A stretch of DNA of 64,000 bases from the NCBI GenBank assembly GCA_900316105.1, contig ONBR01000007.1, forward strand, positions 1 through 64,000, given 5' to 3'. Origin of the DNA: an uncultured Olsenella sp. Its GTDB lineage: Bacteria; Actinomycetota; Coriobacteriia; Coriobacteriales; Atopobiaceae. Position 1 is the first letter of the stretch. Each line of letters opens with the position of its first letter. This document shows positions 42,953 to 52,011 of this stretch, piece after piece. Position numbers and translations under genes: made by a program. Under the pieces are notes generated by a model that saw only the letters and a program-made list of their open reading frames with translations, made no database searches and was not told the DNA's origin.

Positions 42953-43627
42953 ATGGCTTTTGTTTCCTTCATTGCCAACCTCATTCACGACCCTCGTGCT
43001 GCCATCGCGAGCTGGATCGCCATGGGGCCCTTGGCTGCCTACGGCTTCGTCTTTCTGATTATCTTCATCGAGACCGGCGTGGTCTTCTTCCCCTTCCTGC
43101 CGGGTGACTCCCTGCTCTTCGCCGCTGGTTTCTTTGCCAATGGCGGCGGCTTTGCCCTGCCGCTCCTTCTGGGTGTCGCTTGGGTGGCGGCTATCGTGGG
43201 CGACCAGTGCAATTTCATGATTGGCCACTTCTTTGGCCAAAAGATCATCGCCTCCGGCAAGGTCAAGGCCCTGACGCCCGAGCGTGTCCAGGAGACCAGC
43301 GACTTTCTGGACAAGTGGGGCCGCGCCGCAATCTTCCTGGGTCGCTTCGTCCCCTTCATCCGCACCTTCGTGCCCTTCTTTGCCGGCATGGGCGGCATGA
43401 AATGGCACCACTTCGTGATCTTCAACGTTCTGGGCGGCATCACCTGGTCCACCCTCTTTGTGCTCCTGGGTTACTTCTTTGGTGGCATCCCCGCAGTTCA
43501 GGAGCACTTCTCCCTGGTGATTATCGGCATCATCCTGGTGTCCGTCATACCCGCGGTCATCGCTGCCCTCAAGGCCAGCATGGGTTCAAAGAAGGACGGG
43601 GAATCCGCGGGCAAGCACGCCGCATAA
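42953..43627 (+). CDS. DedA-family membrane protein
   Basis: The 224-residue SNARE-associated/DedA protein is implicated in undecaprenyl-phosphate or phospholipid flipping and proton-dependent membrane homeostasis. It begins with an amphipathic segment and FLIIFIETGVVFFPFLPGDSLLF, the acidic re-entrant motif. It also has the conserved GRFVPFIRTFVPFFAGMGGM (Arg residues required in E. coli homologues) and four or five TM helices. GAGAGG lies about 12 bases before the ATG. The open frame extends into the SRP RNA gene but is not coding there. A Lys/Ala-rich tail ends the protein. Confidence 0.92.
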   Translation: MAFVSFIANLIHDPRAAIASWIAMGPLAAYGFVFLIIFIETGVVFFPFLPGDSLLFAAGFFANGGGFALPLLLGVAWVAAIVGDQCNFMIGHFFGQKIIASGKVKALTPERVQETSDFLDKWGRAAIFLGRFVPFIRTFVPFFAGMGGMKWHHFVIFNVLGGITWSTLFVLLGYFFGGIPAVQEHFSLVIIGIILVSVIPAVIAALKASMGSKKDGESAGKHAA

Positions 43628-43670
43628 CGAGCTTCGCTCGGCCTGCTTCGAACAATCTGACGCCATTGCA

Positions 43671-43705
43671 TGAGGTCCGGGCATTGGGCTCGGGCCTCAT
43701 TTTTT
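43671..43705 (+). terminator. Intrinsic terminator after dedA
   Basis: TGAGGTCCGGGC pairs with GCTCGGGCCTCA (two G-U) and six T follow. Confidence 0.8.
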
Positions 43706-43741
43706 GCGTGCATGTATGCGGGAGACTGCCTTAGCGACCCT

Positions 43742-44983
43742 CTACTCCCCGAAGTGTTGACGCGACTGGAGGTTCTGCAAGGCCTTCGCCGCGTTCTCGC
43801 GCATGCGCTCCTGCATCGTGGCCTTGGCATCCTCCCAGGCCTCGCCCAGCTGTTGTGCCACGGGAGCCACCGCGTCGTTCACGGCCCCACTGATGCTGCC
43901 TCCTGCGATTCCCAGGAGGAAGTTTGTCATGGTCTGCCGGTCCTCTGGCGTAAGCGAGTTGATGGAGGTCATGGTCGCGTTGAGTCCGGGGAGGCCTCGG
44001 CTCATCATGTCATCGATGTCGTAGATTCCCTGGGCGTGGAGGGCCTCGTAGAGGTCGTCCAAGAGCTTCCTCCTGCCGGGGAGATCCCTGGAATCAATGA
44101 GCTGGTTGAACGCCTGGACCACGCGGACGCTGGAGTCGCTACGCTGCCTGCCCTCTATGAAGGACCCTCGCATGACCTGCCACTCCACTGCGCTGTGCTC
44201 CATTACACCAACGCCTGATGACTGGATGATCCTCGGCATGACCGCGTGATTGAAGAGTGAGCCCACGACGCTGTACTCCGGGGTAAAGAGGTGCGTGCGC
44301 TCGCAGATGCAGCGCAGGGAGTCGGGAGACACGACCTCGTCGCAGAAACCGGGGGAGTCGTTGCACCAGACCTCGCGGATGTGGCTGCGGTCTCCTTCCG
44401 AGAGTCGTGACGCTGCGTAGGCTGCAAGGTTGCCGCCCTTCGAGTGGCCTCCTACGCGGACCTGGCCCTGCCCGTCCGTCTTTTTGGCTGCGGCTACGAC
44501 CGCCCGCAGATAGGCAAGTGCGTGCGTTTGGGAGGGAATCACCTTGTAGGAGATCTCGCAGTCCTCGAGCCAGCCCTCCAGCGAGCTGTCCGTTCCCCGG
44601 AAGGCCACGTAGATGCTGCCGTCTGGGAGCTCGAAGGTTATGGCACCAAACTGCTCGTGGGTCCCTTCGTCCAGGACCTCCTCGTAGGCGCCCAGTTGCA
44701 TGTCGGCGTAGCGCCTGCCACAGCTGGCCATGTGACCCAGCAGGTCGTTTGTTCGAGCTGACAGGAGGGGCCCGAGCCTTGCGGGCGCGGAGCTGGGAAA
44801 CTTTTCGACGTAGCGGTTTGCCGCCTCAGCCAGGCTGACAGAGCCCTCACCTGGTGCGGGGACGACATCCAGGAGGGGCAGGTAGGACACCTGAGCCAGT
44901 ATGAGGTTGTCGACCTCGTTGAAGGGTACGGTCTCAAAGTCAAAGTCGCCGAACCAGTCGAGGTAATCGAACATGTCTGCCAT
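43742..44983 (-). CDS. DUF2974/Mbeg1-like alpha/beta-hydrolase
   Basis: The 413-residue cytoplasmic protein has a lipase-like nucleophile elbow GGHSKGGNLA (Ser near residue 193). The N-terminal MFDYLDWFGDFDFETVPFNEVD...YLPL block and FRGTDSSLEGWLED are typical of DUF2974. A C-terminal helical region of about 80 residues ends in QERMRENAAKALQNL. Family members are predicted esterases or lipases without assigned substrate. GGAGGCGGCC precedes the ATG. It stands alone, convergent with dedA and divergent from the GH3 gene. Confidence 0.85.
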   Translation of the reverse strand: MADMFDYLDWFGDFDFETVPFNEVDNLILAQVSYLPLLDVVPAPGEGSVSLAEAANRYVEKFPSSAPARLGPLLSARTNDLLGHMASCGRRYADMQLGAYEEVLDEGTHEQFGAITFELPDGSIYVAFRGTDSSLEGWLEDCEISYKVIPSQTHALAYLRAVVAAAKKTDGQGQVRVGGHSKGGNLAAYAASRLSEGDRSHIREVWCNDSPGFCDEVVSPDSLRCICERTHLFTPEYSVVGSLFNHAVMPRIIQSSGVGVMEHSAVEWQVMRGSFIEGRQRSDSSVRVVQAFNQLIDSRDLPGRRKLLDDLYEALHAQGIYDIDDMMSRGLPGLNATMTSINSLTPEDRQTMTNFLLGIAGGSISGAVNDAVAPVAQQLGEAWEDAKATMQERMRENAAKALQNLQSRQHFGE

Positions 44984-45127
44984 TGGCCGCCTCCGCCTTC
45001 CCGATGTCGCCTGCCTCAGGTCTCCGAGCGTTCATGACAGCAGTGTACTCCTGCCCGTCTGGCGGGTCCGACAATGTCAGGCGTTCGCATTTCATACAAT
45101 AGGGGCAGAGGGCGAGGAGGCAGTGTC

Positions 45128-47668
45128 ATGAAGCATCAAGACCTTATTGACAAGCTTACGCTGGAGCAAAAGTGCGCACTTCTTTCGGGGGCGACTGCCT
45201 TTGGTACCAGGGCAATGCCGTCCATCGGCCTTCCCGCCCTGCAGTTCTCCGATGGGCCGAACGGCATGCGTCATCAGAGTGACGGAGGCAATCACCTGGG
45301 CATTGGTGAGTCTGATCCAGCAACCTGCCTTCCCACCTCGGTGACCATCGCTGACTCATGGGACCCAGGGCTTGCCGAGGCTTGCGGCGCAGCTCTGGGG
45401 GAGGAGGCTGCCAGCATGGGCGTGGCTGACGTCCTTGGCCCGGGTCTCTGCATCAAGAGGAGCCCCCTCTGCGGTAGGAACTTCGAGTACTTTTCCGAGG
45501 ACCCCTATCTGGCGGGAAAGATGGCTGCCGGTTACGTGCGAGGCATCCAGTCAAGGGGACTTGCGGCCTGCCCCAAGCACTTTGCCGTCAACAGCCAGGA
45601 GCTGCGCCGCCAGGCGTCGGACTCGGTCCTCGACGAGCGCACCATGCGAGAGATTTACCTGACTGGTTTCGAGATTGTGGTTCGCGAGGCCCATCCAAAG
45701 TCGATCATGAGCAGCTACAACCTGGTAAATGGCACCTATGCAAACGAGAACGCCCACTTGCTCAAGGACATCCTGCGCAAGGAGTGGGGCTTCGACGGCG
45801 CCGTCGTCACCGACTGGGGCGCCTCCAACGATCACGTTGCGGGCGTCCAGGCGGGGTCGACCCTCGAGATGCCGGCGCCGGGGCCAGGCTCCGCGCGAGA
45901 GCTCGTTGAGGCTGTCCGGTCGGGGAAGCTCTCCGTGGTGGACCTGGACGCTCGGGTGGACGAGGCCCTGGACCTAGTGCTCTCCACCCGCCCGGCCCTG
46001 GAGGATGCCCCACGGGACTTTGACATCGAAGCCCACCATACCCTTGCTCGCCGTGCCGCGACTGAGGGGGCCGTCCTGCTCAAGAACGAGCCTGATGCCG
46101 AGGGGCATGCGCTCCTGCCCCTGGCGCCGAGGACGCGTGTCGCCCTTGTGGGAGACTTTGCCCAGACCCCTCGCTATCAGGGGGCGGGCTCCTCTCAGGT
46201 CAATGCAACACGGGTGGAGAACCTGCTGGAGTGTGCTAGGTCCTGCCCCGATCTCGACCTTGTGGGATTCGCCAAGGGCTTCGACCGCCATGGCTCGCCT
46301 GACGTGACGTTGAGAGACGAAGCGGTCAAGCTCGCCCGTCAGGCAGATGTGGTCCTCTTCTGCATGGGGCTCGATGAGTGGTCCGAGAGCGAGGGCATCG
46401 ACCGCAGCGACCTTTGCCTGAGCCAGAACCAGGTCGATGTCCTGCACGCTGTGGCCGAGGCAAACCCCAGGGTGGTCGTCCTCCTATCCGCGGGCAGCGC
46501 AGTGGAGACGCCCTGGCTTTCCGATGTCCGGTCCCTGCTCTATCTGGGCCTGGGCGGCCAGGCTGGTGCCTCGGCGGCCCTGGACCTCGTGCTGGGTAGG
46601 GCCGTGCCTTCGGGCAAGCTGGCCGAGACCTGGCCTGTGAGCCTCAAGGATACCCCCACGGCGGGTCGCTTCCCATCGTACGGGCATTCGGCCGAGTATC
46701 GTGAGGGCATCTACGTGGGCTATCGCTATTATCAGACGGCTGGCGTGCCCGTTGCCTTTCCCTTTGGCTTTGGCCTCTCCTACACGACCTTTGCCTACGG
46801 AAACCTGGAGGTGGACGAGCATGAGGTGAGCCTGGACATCAACAACAAGGGCTCCGTGACGGCTAGCGAGGTCGTGCAGGTCTACATCTCCCTTCCGCGG
46901 CACCGCGTCTTCCGCCCCCAGCAGGAGCTCAAGGCCTTCCAAAAGGTGGAGCTACCGCCTCACGCGACCAGACACGTGACCATCCCCCTGGACGACAAGG
47001 CCTTCCGCTTCTGGGATGTGGCTACCGACTCCTGGGAGGTCGAGGGTGGCAGCTACGAGATACGCGTGGGTGCCTCCTGCGAGGACATCCGTCTGACTGC
47101 CGAGTTGCAGGTCAAGGGCACCGTAGACAAGAGCCCATATCAGGGCCTCACGGGTCTGGAGCCCTACGAGACGGGGCAGGTCCAGGAGGTGAGCGACGCC
47201 TCCTTTGCCGCCCTGCTCGGCCGTCCAGTACCTGAGCAGCGAATCAAGCTGGACCAGAATCTCTGCTTCAGGGATCTGACCATCACCAGGAGTCCCATCC
47301 TGATGGCCGTCGGCGCCGTCATGGGTGCGCGCGAGCGTGCGGCTATGCGGGCCGGCAAGCCCGATCTGAACACCGAGTTCGTCTATAACATGCCCCTGAG
47401 GTCAATGGCAAAGATGACGGGGGGCGTCTTTGGCATGCGATTCGTGAACGCCCTGGTGCGTGAAGCTAGGGGCTGGGGTCTGGCTGGCATAGCGCCGGCG
47501 GGGCTCGCCCTTGCCCTGTGGGGCAAGGTTGGCCGTGCGTCTGAGATTTGGTTCGCCTGGGTCCTGGCACCTCTGGTCCTGGGCTTCCTCAGGGACGGCT
47601 TTGCCAACAAGGGCTTTGTGCAGCGACTAAAGAAGCAAGACGCCGCGTCGGGTGACGTGAGGGACTAG
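45128..47668 (+). CDS. Glycoside hydrolase family 3 beta-glycosidase
   Basis: The 846-residue enzyme has no signal peptide, so it acts on imported glycosides. The GH3 N-terminal barrel shows LQFSDGPNGMR, RSPLCGRNFEYFSEDP, CPKHFAVNSQE and nucleophile D229 in VVTDWGA. The GH3 C-terminal domain has GAGSSQVN and the acid/base region around GLDEWSESEGIDRSDL. A fibronectin-III-like domain follows (VQVYISLPRHRVFRPQQELKAF). A C-terminal extension of about 170 residues carries FVYNMPLRSMAKMTGG and two hydrophobic segments (about 780-835). GAGGAGG precedes the ATG. Substrate (glucoside, xyloside or other) cannot be fixed from sequence. A GtrA protein gene follows after 30 bases. Confidence 0.93.
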   Translation: MKHQDLIDKLTLEQKCALLSGATAFGTRAMPSIGLPALQFSDGPNGMRHQSDGGNHLGIGESDPATCLPTSVTIADSWDPGLAEACGAALGEEAASMGVADVLGPGLCIKRSPLCGRNFEYFSEDPYLAGKMAAGYVRGIQSRGLAACPKHFAVNSQELRRQASDSVLDERTMREIYLTGFEIVVREAHPKSIMSSYNLVNGTYANENAHLLKDILRKEWGFDGAVVTDWGASNDHVAGVQAGSTLEMPAPGPGSARELVEAVRSGKLSVVDLDARVDEALDLVLSTRPALEDAPRDFDIEAHHTLARRAATEGAVLLKNEPDAEGHALLPLAPRTRVALVGDFAQTPRYQGAGSSQVNATRVENLLECARSCPDLDLVGFAKGFDRHGSPDVTLRDEAVKLARQADVVLFCMGLDEWSESEGIDRSDLCLSQNQVDVLHAVAEANPRVVVLLSAGSAVETPWLSDVRSLLYLGLGGQAGASAALDLVLGRAVPSGKLAETWPVSLKDTPTAGRFPSYGHSAEYREGIYVGYRYYQTAGVPVAFPFGFGLSYTTFAYGNLEVDEHEVSLDINNKGSVTASEVVQVYISLPRHRVFRPQQELKAFQKVELPPHATRHVTIPLDDKAFRFWDVATDSWEVEGGSYEIRVGASCEDIRLTAELQVKGTVDKSPYQGLTGLEPYETGQVQEVSDASFAALLGRPVPEQRIKLDQNLCFRDLTITRSPILMAVGAVMGARERAAMRAGKPDLNTEFVYNMPLRSMAKMTGGVFGMRFVNALVREARGWGLAGIAPAGLALALWGKVGRASEIWFAWVLAPLVLGFLRDGFANKGFVQRLKKQDAASGDVRD

Positions 47669-47698
47669 CGAATTCCTGCGCCTGGAGGGAGAGGGACC

Positions 47699-48190
47699 AT
47701 GGCTTTCAAGGACTGGACCCAGCAGCACGAGGGACTCTGGCAGTTCATCCTCTTCAACCTGCTGAGCAACATCAGCACCATCACACGATTCGTCTGCACT
47801 TGGGTCGGGACAGCCATGTTCATTGGCGCCATGGGCCTCACCAGCCCCTTTCATTTTCTGATCTTTGACTACACTGCGCCAAACTCCAATGGGCTCGGCG
47901 GCTTCCTGACCTTCCTGATCGCCGAGACCCTGGCCCAGGTGGTCAACTACTTCGTTCAGATGAGGCTCGTCTTCAAGTCTGATTCCACCGCAAGCCAGTC
48001 CGCTCCCAAATATGCCGTCCTTGCCGTGATCATCGTGGTGGTAAATCTGATCCTCCCTGGTCACGTGACCGATTTCTGCATGGGCACCCTGGGAATGAGC
48101 GCTACCCTGGCCGGAACGGTGGCCTCGGTGGTCAACACCCTCCTTGCGGTAGTGGTGAGCTTCCCTCTCCTGAAGTTCTGGATTGCATAA
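47699..48190 (+). CDS. GtrA-like membrane protein
   Basis: The 163-residue protein has four predicted TM helices in the GtrA pattern (WQFILFNLLSNISTITRFV at the start, ETLAQVVNYFVQMRLVFKS in the middle). GtrA-type proteins are thought to flip polyprenyl-linked sugars or assist glycan assembly in the membrane. GGAGGGAGAGGGACC gives a strong ribosome-binding site. Only 30 bases separate it from the GH3 gene, so they are probably one operon, though the functional link is not obvious. A glycosyltransferase partner is not adjacent. Confidence 0.82.
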   Translation: MAFKDWTQQHEGLWQFILFNLLSNISTITRFVCTWVGTAMFIGAMGLTSPFHFLIFDYTAPNSNGLGGFLTFLIAETLAQVVNYFVQMRLVFKSDSTASQSAPKYAVLAVIIVVVNLILPGHVTDFCMGTLGMSATLAGTVASVVNTLLAVVVSFPLLKFWIA

Positions 48191-48360
48191 AAGCAATGGA
48201 GGGGATCCCATCTTTCGGGGTCCTCGAAGCACGCCAGAGGCGCTTCGCGAAGCGCAGTCGCCGAAGCGTCAGGCAGCCACGACTCCCACCCGGCCAACCC
48301 GTTCACCCTCCCGCGCACCTGGTATTTGACCAGCAGAGCCGTCCTCATCTGGCAGCAGGG
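48191..48360. other. Intergenic stretch before dnaX, nothing clear
   Basis: The 300-base gap between the GtrA gene and dnaX contains repeated GAAGCGC words (48236-48268) and then the long inverted repeat listed separately. No gene or RNA was recognised. TATACT at 48458-48463 may be the dnaX -10 element. Confidence 0.35.
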
Positions 48361-48432
48361 GCCCGTCGACCTTCTTCCCGAGCGAGTTCGCGCGAAGCGC
48401 TCTGTCTGAGCGCGGGAAGAAGGTCGACGGGC
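48361..48432. repeat. 20-bp perfect inverted repeat with 32-base loop
   Basis: GCCCGTCGACCTTCTTCCCG (48361-48380) is exactly complementary to 48413-48432. The loop itself is rich in GCGC/GAAGCGC. No U-tract. It lies about 60 bases before the dnaX start. Confidence 0.75.
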
Positions 48433-48494
48433 TCCCGTCCCACAGGTAGATGGCGGCTATACTGGAGTTTCGAATGCTAGGTCGCGGAGGTCCC

Positions 48495-50798
48495 ATGGAG
48501 TCTCTTTATACGAAGTATCGGCCGCAGACGTTTCAGAACGTCGTGGGCCAACAGCACGTGGTATCCACTCTCGAGAACGCCGTCCTTGAGGGCAGGACCA
48601 GCCATGCCTACCTCTTTTGTGGCCCACGCGGTACGGGAAAGACCACCATGGCCCGTCTGCTGGCAAAGGCCCTGATGTGCGAGCAGGGGGCGGGGCACCT
48701 GCCTGATGGCACCTGCGAGCAGTGCAGGCTCATTGCCTCTGGCGACCACCCCGACGTCTACGAGCTGGACGCCGCATCCCGTACGGGCGTGGACAACGTC
48801 CGCGAGGAGATCATCAACCGCGTCGCCTTTGCCCCCACCATGGGCAACTACAAGGTCTATATCATCGACGAGGTCCATATGTTGACCACCGCGGCCTTCA
48901 ACGCCCTGTTGAAGACCCTGGAGGAACCACCCAGCCACGTGGTGTTCGTCCTCTGCACGACGGACCCCCAGAAGGTTCCCGCTACCATCCTGAGCCGTGT
49001 CCAACGATTCGACTTCCACGCCATCGGTAACGACGACATCCTGGCCCACCTCAAGCAGGTCTGTCAGGCGGAGGGCTTCACCTACGACGAGGCCGCCCTG
49101 GAACTCGTCGTCCGTCATGCCCGCGGCGGTATGCGAGATGCCCTGTCTACCCTGGAGCAGCTCTCGACCTTTGGAGAGGGCAACGTCTCCCTGGATGCTG
49201 CCCGTGACCTTCTGGGCGAGACCTCCACCTCGACCCTGGTCGAGGTTTCCTGCGCTCTGGCAAAGAGGGATGTGGCCACGCTCTTTGCAAAGGTGGCCGA
49301 GCTCGTGAACGCGGGCAGGGACCTGTTGCAGTTTACGCGCGAGCTTGCCGCCCACCTGCGTGACGTCTATGTGGCCAGCGCCGTTGGTGCCAACGAGGCG
49401 GTGCTGGACGCCCGTGGCGAGGAGCTCTCCCAGCTGAGGGATGAGGCACTGGCCTTCGGGAGCCCCGACCGCGTGTCTCGCGCCCTCCTGGTGCTGAGCG
49501 ACGTCTCCTCCGAGATGCGTACGGCCACAAATCAGCGTCTCGCCTTGGAGGTGGCCCTCACCCGCATCGCCCGCCCCAAGGCCGACATGACCATAGAAGC
49601 CCTGGCCGACCGCGTGTCAGAGCTGGAAAAGATTACGGCCACTCTTTCGGCGATGCTTGCCGAGCAGGCTGGCAGCAGGAGACGTGAGGGTGCGGGAGCT
49701 TTGGCACCAGCTCCCGCGTTGCAGGCGGTCGCGACGCCCATCACGCCAGTCCAGACGAGGCCCCAGGTCCCGGTGCCTACGCCAGCTCCCGTTCCCGCCC
49801 CTGCTCCAGCTCCGCAAACTCAGCAGTCGCCGAAGTCGGCTTCCAGCCCCTCGTATCAGGCGGTGCCAAGACCAGCCGCGCAAGTTGCCCAGGCGCCCGT
49901 AGCGCCTCAGGCTCCCGCGCCAGCTTCGGTGAGCAAGCCAGGGCCAGCGCCTCAGGCTCGCCCCACCCAGCCCGTCGCTCAGGCACAGCCTGCTTCTCAG
50001 GCTCCCGCCGCTGGCGTCGTGGCTGTCAGCAACCCCTCGGATCTGCAGCGTATGTGGAGGCAGGTCGTCGATGGGCTCCTGCGCAGGGACCCTCCTCGCG
50101 GGTCGTTGCTCATGCAGTCATCGCTCGCCAAGGACGATGGCCACCAGCTTCTGGTCCGTCTCCCAAAGGGCTCTTCCTTCGTCACAAAGATGCTCGAGCG
50201 TCCTGACGTGCGCAGCGCTGTCGAAAACGCAGTCGGACAGGTCTTTGGCGCACGTCACCTGACTTACGCCGAGTCGAGCTCTGCCGGGGCGGGCGGGGCC
50301 CGTCCAAAGCCTGCTCCCCCAGCTCCGACGCCTCAGTCGATGCCTGCTCCCCCAGCTCCGGCACCCAGGCCTGCGCCAGCCCCAGCGCCTCAGCCAGCAC
50401 CCGCTCCTGCGCCGGTGGCGCCTCCCGTGGCAGCGGCTCCCATGCCCGTCGCGCCGCCCGTGGAAGAGGTCCCCGTCGACTCCTACTACGACGCTCCCTG
50501 GGATGAGCCCTCAGACCAGGCACCCCTCTCAGAGGCACCGCAGCCCGCTCCCGCCCCGCGACAGCCAGCCGCTCCTGCCCCCGCTCCGGTACCGGCTCCT
50601 GTCGCCGCGCCCCAGGTCGCGCCAGACCCACGGCCGGCCCCCACGCCGCAGCCATCGGCAGCTCCGCCAGCAGGCCCCCGTCAGCAGCCTGACCCCGACA
50701 TGCCCCAGGACATGCAGGGACTTCTTAGCATGCTCACCGAGGTCTTTGGCGATGGGGTGGAGGCTCGGGTTGAGAAGCGATCCAACGGCGCTTCCTAG
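48495..50798 (+). CDS. dnaX: DNA polymerase III subunit tau/gamma
   Basis: This is the clamp-loader ATPase and replisome organiser. In its 767 residues the AAA+ module (about 1-230) has Walker A GPRGTGKT (43-50), Walker B IIDEVHML (124-130) and the sensor/Arg-finger region LSRVQRF. The zinc site keeps three cysteines (62, 74, 77); the fourth is not obvious. The collar domain continues to about 365. The rest is dominated by two Pro/Ala/Gln-rich linkers (about 395-520 and 605-740) around a compact domain (SDLQRMWRQVVDGLL...). The ATG at 48495 follows GGAGG and gives MESLYTKYRP. No programmed frameshift slippery run was noticed. Confidence 0.95.
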   Translation: MESLYTKYRPQTFQNVVGQQHVVSTLENAVLEGRTSHAYLFCGPRGTGKTTMARLLAKALMCEQGAGHLPDGTCEQCRLIASGDHPDVYELDAASRTGVDNVREEIINRVAFAPTMGNYKVYIIDEVHMLTTAAFNALLKTLEEPPSHVVFVLCTTDPQKVPATILSRVQRFDFHAIGNDDILAHLKQVCQAEGFTYDEAALELVVRHARGGMRDALSTLEQLSTFGEGNVSLDAARDLLGETSTSTLVEVSCALAKRDVATLFAKVAELVNAGRDLLQFTRELAAHLRDVYVASAVGANEAVLDARGEELSQLRDEALAFGSPDRVSRALLVLSDVSSEMRTATNQRLALEVALTRIARPKADMTIEALADRVSELEKITATLSAMLAEQAGSRRREGAGALAPAPALQAVATPITPVQTRPQVPVPTPAPVPAPAPAPQTQQSPKSASSPSYQAVPRPAAQVAQAPVAPQAPAPASVSKPGPAPQARPTQPVAQAQPASQAPAAGVVAVSNPSDLQRMWRQVVDGLLRRDPPRGSLLMQSSLAKDDGHQLLVRLPKGSSFVTKMLERPDVRSAVENAVGQVFGARHLTYAESSSAGAGGARPKPAPPAPTPQSMPAPPAPAPRPAPAPAPQPAPAPAPVAPPVAAAPMPVAPPVEEVPVDSYYDAPWDEPSDQAPLSEAPQPAPAPRQPAAPAPAPVPAPVAAPQVAPDPRPAPTPQPSAAPPAGPRQQPDPDMPQDMQGLLSMLTEVFGDGVEARVEKRSNGAS

Positions 50799-50941
50799 CA
50801 CGGCTTTGGGTTGGGCATTTTTGCCCCCTGGGTGTAAGCTTTGTGCGCACAAGGATGCCCCGATCGCAGTACCCGCGGACGGGGCACCATCCTCATATTG
50901 GTAGATATGACTGCCCCTAGGGGCTCAGGGAGGTTCTTCTC

Positions 50942-51250
50942 ATGAACATGCAGCAGATGATGAAGCAGGCGCAAAAGATGCAGAAGCAGCTTGCCCAGGC
51001 ACAGGACAAGCTCAAGGACATTGAGGTTTCGGCCTCTGCCGGTGGCGGCATGGTCAAGGTTACCGGTACCGCTGACATGAAGATTACCTCCATCACCATT
51101 GATCCGGAGGCCCTCGATCCCGAGGACGTCGAGCTCCTGCAGGATTCCATCACGGCGGCCGTCAACGAGTGCCTGTCTTCCGCTCAGGATGCTGCTGGCC
51201 AGCAGCTGGGCGCCGTCACTGGTGGCATGAACATCCCGGGGATGTTCTAG
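50942..51250 (+). CDS. ybaB: YbaB/EbfC nucleoid-associated protein
   Basis: The 102-residue DNA-binding dimer starts with Met/Gln/Lys-rich helix [19 protein letters not shown] and contains [20 protein letters not shown]. It sits in the conserved dnaX-ybaB-recR order, which links it to replication and repair. GGGAGG precedes the ATG. recR begins within its stop codon. Confidence 0.94.
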   Translation: MNMQQMMKQAQKMQKQLAQAQDKLKDIEVSASAGGGMVKVTGTADMKITSITIDPEALDPEDVELLQDSITAAVNECLSSAQDAAGQQLGAVTGGMNIPGMF

Positions 51251-51954
51251 TGCAGCCCCAGTCCTCAGACGGGGGACGGCAGACCGCTGGGTCCCAGTCA
51301 CCAATCGATGCCCAGGTCGCACCGGCCTGGGATGGCATCTCCGTGGGAGGTGCGCCTACTGCCGATGGCCGGGCCATGCAGCGTCTGCTGGACGAGCTTG
51401 GCAGGCTGCCGGGAATCGGACCGAAGTCTGCCCAGCGCATCGCATACTGGCTCCTCGAGTCAGACGCGGAGGTGGCGCGCCGTCTGGCCCGCGCCATCGT
51501 GGAGGTCAAGGAGCAGGTGCACTTTTGCCCCATCTGCTTTTCCTATGCCGTGCACGACACCTGTGACGTCTGTGCAGACGCATCACGTGATCGCAGCACC
51601 ATATGCGTTGTGTCAGAGCCTCGTGACGTATCTGCCATCGAGCGTACTGACAGCTACCATGGTCTGTATCATGTGCTGGGCGGGGTCATCTCTCCAATGG
51701 ACAAGATTGGCCCGGACCAGCTTCATGTTCGGGAGCTACTTGCCCGGTTGGCGGACGGGAACGTCCAGGAGGTCATCCTGGCCACGAACCCTGATGTCGA
51801 GGGAGAGACCACGGCTACCTATCTGGCGCGCGTCATCTCGCCGCTCGGGGTGAAGGTCTCGCGCCTGGCCAGCGGTCTACCCGTTGGTGGCGACCTGGAG
51901 TATGCCGACGAGGTTACCCTGGGACGCGCCATCGAGGAGCGGCGCTCGATATAG
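51250..51954 (+). CDS. recR: Recombination mediator RecR
   Basis: It loads RecA at gaps with RecO/RecF. The core matches RecR: HhH segment [18 protein letters not shown], four-cysteine zinc finger [16 protein letters not shown], Toprim domain ([30 protein letters not shown]) and C-terminal [17 protein letters not shown]. The GTG at 51250 overlaps the ybaB stop by one base, which fits coupling. It adds about 42 residues before the usual start near [14 protein letters not shown] (ATG at 51376). The shorter start is a real alternative. The product is 234 residues with the GTG. Confidence 0.93.
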   Translation: MQPQSSDGGRQTAGSQSPIDAQVAPAWDGISVGGAPTADGRAMQRLLDELGRLPGIGPKSAQRIAYWLLESDAEVARRLARAIVEVKEQVHFCPICFSYAVHDTCDVCADASRDRSTICVVSEPRDVSAIERTDSYHGLYHVLGGVISPMDKIGPDQLHVRELLARLADGNVQEVILATNPDVEGETTATYLARVISPLGVKVSRLASGLPVGGDLEYADEVTLGRAIEERRSI

Positions 51955-51957
51955 AGG

Positions 51958-51989
51958 AACGGTTCGTCAGTGGCGCTGACGAACCGTTT
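51958..51989 (+). terminator. Terminator-like hairpin after recR
   Basis: A perfect 13-bp stem AACGGTTCGTCAG/CTGACGAACCGTT has a five-base loop and a short TTT. It lies 4 bases after the recR stop. Confidence 0.65.
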
Positions 51990-52011
51990 GACAACGAACT
52001 GGAGGCCAGCG

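Noticed and set aside
49690..50780. Repeat-rich DNA in dnaX as a recombination or CRISPR-like locus
   Set aside because: The repeats are in-frame Pro/Ala/Gln linkers of tau/gamma and irregular in DNA. No spaced direct repeats were found anywhere in the window.
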